Positions 6,380-7,403 of a stretch of 7,403 bases of DNA are shown piece by piece. Within the stretch, counting starts at the first letter, position 1. The number at the start of each line of letters is the position of its first letter. The DNA comes from DATKMS01 sp041497995 (GTDB lineage Bacteria > Desulfobacterota > Binatia > HRBIN30). The stretch lies in contig JBGQHM010000334.1 in NCBI GenBank assembly GCA_041497995.1, forward strand, positions 1 to 7,403. Direction: 5' to 3'. The translations under genes were made by a program, and so were the position numbers. The notes under the pieces are model-generated. The model did no database searches. It saw only the letters and a list, made by a program, of their open reading frames with translations, and had not been told where the DNA came from.

Positions 6380-6388
6380 CGCGCCCGC

Positions 6389-7327
6389 TTACGGTGTGCG
6401 TCTCACGCGTTCGAGGAAGTCCACGATCGGTCGCTCGATGTGCGTTCCGCTCACCGCATTGATCTGGCGGGCGGCTGACGGGCTGGTGACGTTGATCTCG
6501 GTCAGATGGCCGTCGATCACGTCGATGCCCGCTAGCCAGAGTCGGTGTTTCAAGAGGAGTGGTTTGACGGCCGTGATGATGGCGTGGTCGCGCGCCGTCA
6601 GCGTCGTCGCCTCGACTCGGGCGCCTTGATGGATGTTCGCCAGATGATCGCGGCTGCGCGGGATGCGATTGACCGCGCCGACAGGCTCACCGGCCAGTAG
6701 CAAGACGCGCTTGTCGCCGGCCGCTACACCTTCGAGAAACTGCTGGGCGAGCACCGGGCGCCCGGCGTGTTCCGCGACATAGGCGGCGACACGGTCCGGC
6801 GCCTGCTCGCGGTCGATGAGCACAATGCCGCGGCCGCTGCAGTCCTCCAAGGGTTTGAGGACGATGCGGTCGTGGGCGCGCGCGAAGCTCACGATGCGCT
6901 CGATGTCGCTGCTGATCAGCGTCGCTGGCGCGAACTGCGGCAAGCTCAGCGGCCAGAGCTTCTCGTTCACGGTGCGCAGGCTGACCGGATCGTTGACCAC
7001 CGGAACGACTGCCGCAGCACGTTCCAACACGAATGTGGCGGTAAGGTATGCCGTATCGACCGGGGGATCCTTGCGCATGAGCACTAGGTCGAAGTCTGCA
7101 AACAGATGGTCCCGTGATGGCCCCAGCTCGTAGAACGGCCGGCACGCCGGCTGCAACCGTATGGCGGCCGCCCGCACCCCGGCGCCGCGCTCGGTCAAGT
7201 ACAGGTCGGGCAGCGTGGCGACCGACGCCGTGTGCCCACGCCGTGCCATCTCTTCGATGAGCAGTAGCGAGGTTTCCGTCGCCAGGTTCAGCGACTCCAA
7301 CGGGTCGATGATGAACAGGGTGTGCAT
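6389..7327 (-). CDS. gshB: glutathione synthetase (ATP-grasp)
   Basis: A 312-residue protein, almost the length of E. coli GshB (about 315). It joins gamma-glutamylcysteine and glycine with ATP to make glutathione in the cytoplasm. Recognisable blocks run in order: MRKDPPVD (84-91), NDP (112-114) with NEKLW (121-125) in the N-terminal fold, VLKPL with ATP-binding Lys158, GDKRVLLL (204-211), GEPVGAVNRIP (213-223), GIDVIDG (267-273) and the metal-binding EINVTSP (277-283). The glycine-rich loop after Lys158 reads EDCSGRG instead of the usual G-x-G-G-x-G, a variation noted separately. The start at ATG 7327 gives a standard beta-strand MHTLFIIDPLE; no strong ribosome site is seen. It converges on the HAD gene with 9 bases between stops and no terminator hairpin. 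The gamma-glutamylcysteine synthetase gene is not in the window. Confidence 0.92.
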   Translation of the reverse strand: MHTLFIIDPLESLNLATETSLLLIEEMARRGHTASVATLPDLYLTERGAGVRAAAIRLQPACRPFYELGPSRDHLFADFDLVLMRKDPPVDTAYLTATFVLERAAAVVPVVNDPVSLRTVNEKLWPLSLPQFAPATLISSDIERIVSFARAHDRIVLKPLEDCSGRGIVLIDREQAPDRVAAYVAEHAGRPVLAQQFLEGVAAGDKRVLLLAGEPVGAVNRIPRSRDHLANIHQGARVEATTLTARDHAIITAVKPLLLKHRLWLAGIDVIDGHLTEINVTSPSAARQINAVSGTHIERPIVDFLERVRRTP

Positions 7328-7403
7328 GGTCTAGGGCCTGCGGCCAGCATCCTTTCTATGGCCCGCTCCCCGATGGGTCGCTGCGGGTTGCCAAGTCCGA
7401 CAG
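7328..7403. other. window edge, no identifiable gene
   Basis: These 76 bases lie upstream of gshB. On the minus strand one frame is open from the right edge and ends at TAG (7356-7358), reading LSDLATRSDPSGSGP. It could be the tail of an upstream gene such as the other glutathione-pathway enzyme, but 15 residues are not enough to identify anything. No promoter or ribosome site is convincing. Confidence 0.3.

Noticed and set aside
6380..6388. Shared bidirectional terminator between the HAD gene and gshB
   Set aside because: Only 9 bases separate the stops, and no stem with a T-run is visible on either strand around them.
7356..7403. C-terminal tail of an upstream gene (for example gshA) on the minus strand
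   Set aside because: Only 15 codons are visible and they are low in complexity; no family can be assigned.

Overview
The window is GC-rich bacterial DNA (roughly two thirds G+C by eye). It carries genes for type IV pilus-like minor pilins, an exosortase-family membrane transpeptidase, an MsbA-type ABC exporter and glutathione synthetase. Together these point to a Gram-negative bacterium with an outer envelope to decorate, most like a proteobacterium or one of the lineages formerly called Deltaproteobacteria (Binatia- or Myxococcota-like). The exact taxon cannot be fixed from the sequence alone. No tRNA, rRNA, CRISPR array or transposase was seen.

Layout. (1) Positions 2-1827, minus strand: a tight minor-pilin operon read right to left, PilV-like (1423-1827), PilW-like (674-1417) and PilX-like (2-667, running off the left edge), with gaps of 5 and 6 bases. 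(2) Positions 1828-2050: a spacer with no convincing element. (3) Positions 2051-2650, minus strand: a secreted protein with eight cysteines and an internal duplication, unknown function. (4) Positions 2651-2773: a divergent intergenic region. (5) Positions 2774-4666, plus strand: a complete half-size ABC exporter. Its stop codon lies inside inverted heptamer repeats that can fold into a terminator-like structure (4644-4718). (6) Positions 4747-6379, plus strand: a three-gene unit in which all coding regions overlap: a short exosortase/archaeosortase-family protein with its Cys/Arg/His triad intact, a five-helix membrane protein of the kind found beside short exosortases, and a HAD-family phosphatase. 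(7) Positions 6389-7327, minus strand: glutathione synthetase (gshB), converging on the HAD gene with only 9 bases between them. (8) Positions 7328-7403: no identifiable gene.

How the parts fit. Regions 1, 3, 5 and 6 all concern the cell envelope or what passes across it: minor pilins for a type IV pilus or pseudopilus, a Sec-exported disulfide-rich protein, a lipid or amphiphile exporter, and a processing enzyme that normally cleaves C-terminal sorting signals. No protein complete in this window carries an obvious exosortase sorting signal, so the substrate must be encoded elsewhere, or in the off-window end of the PilX-like gene. The most distinctive parts are the compact exosortase/membrane-partner pair, the duplicated cysteine-rich secreted protein, and the repeat element that forms the end of the ABC transporter gene.
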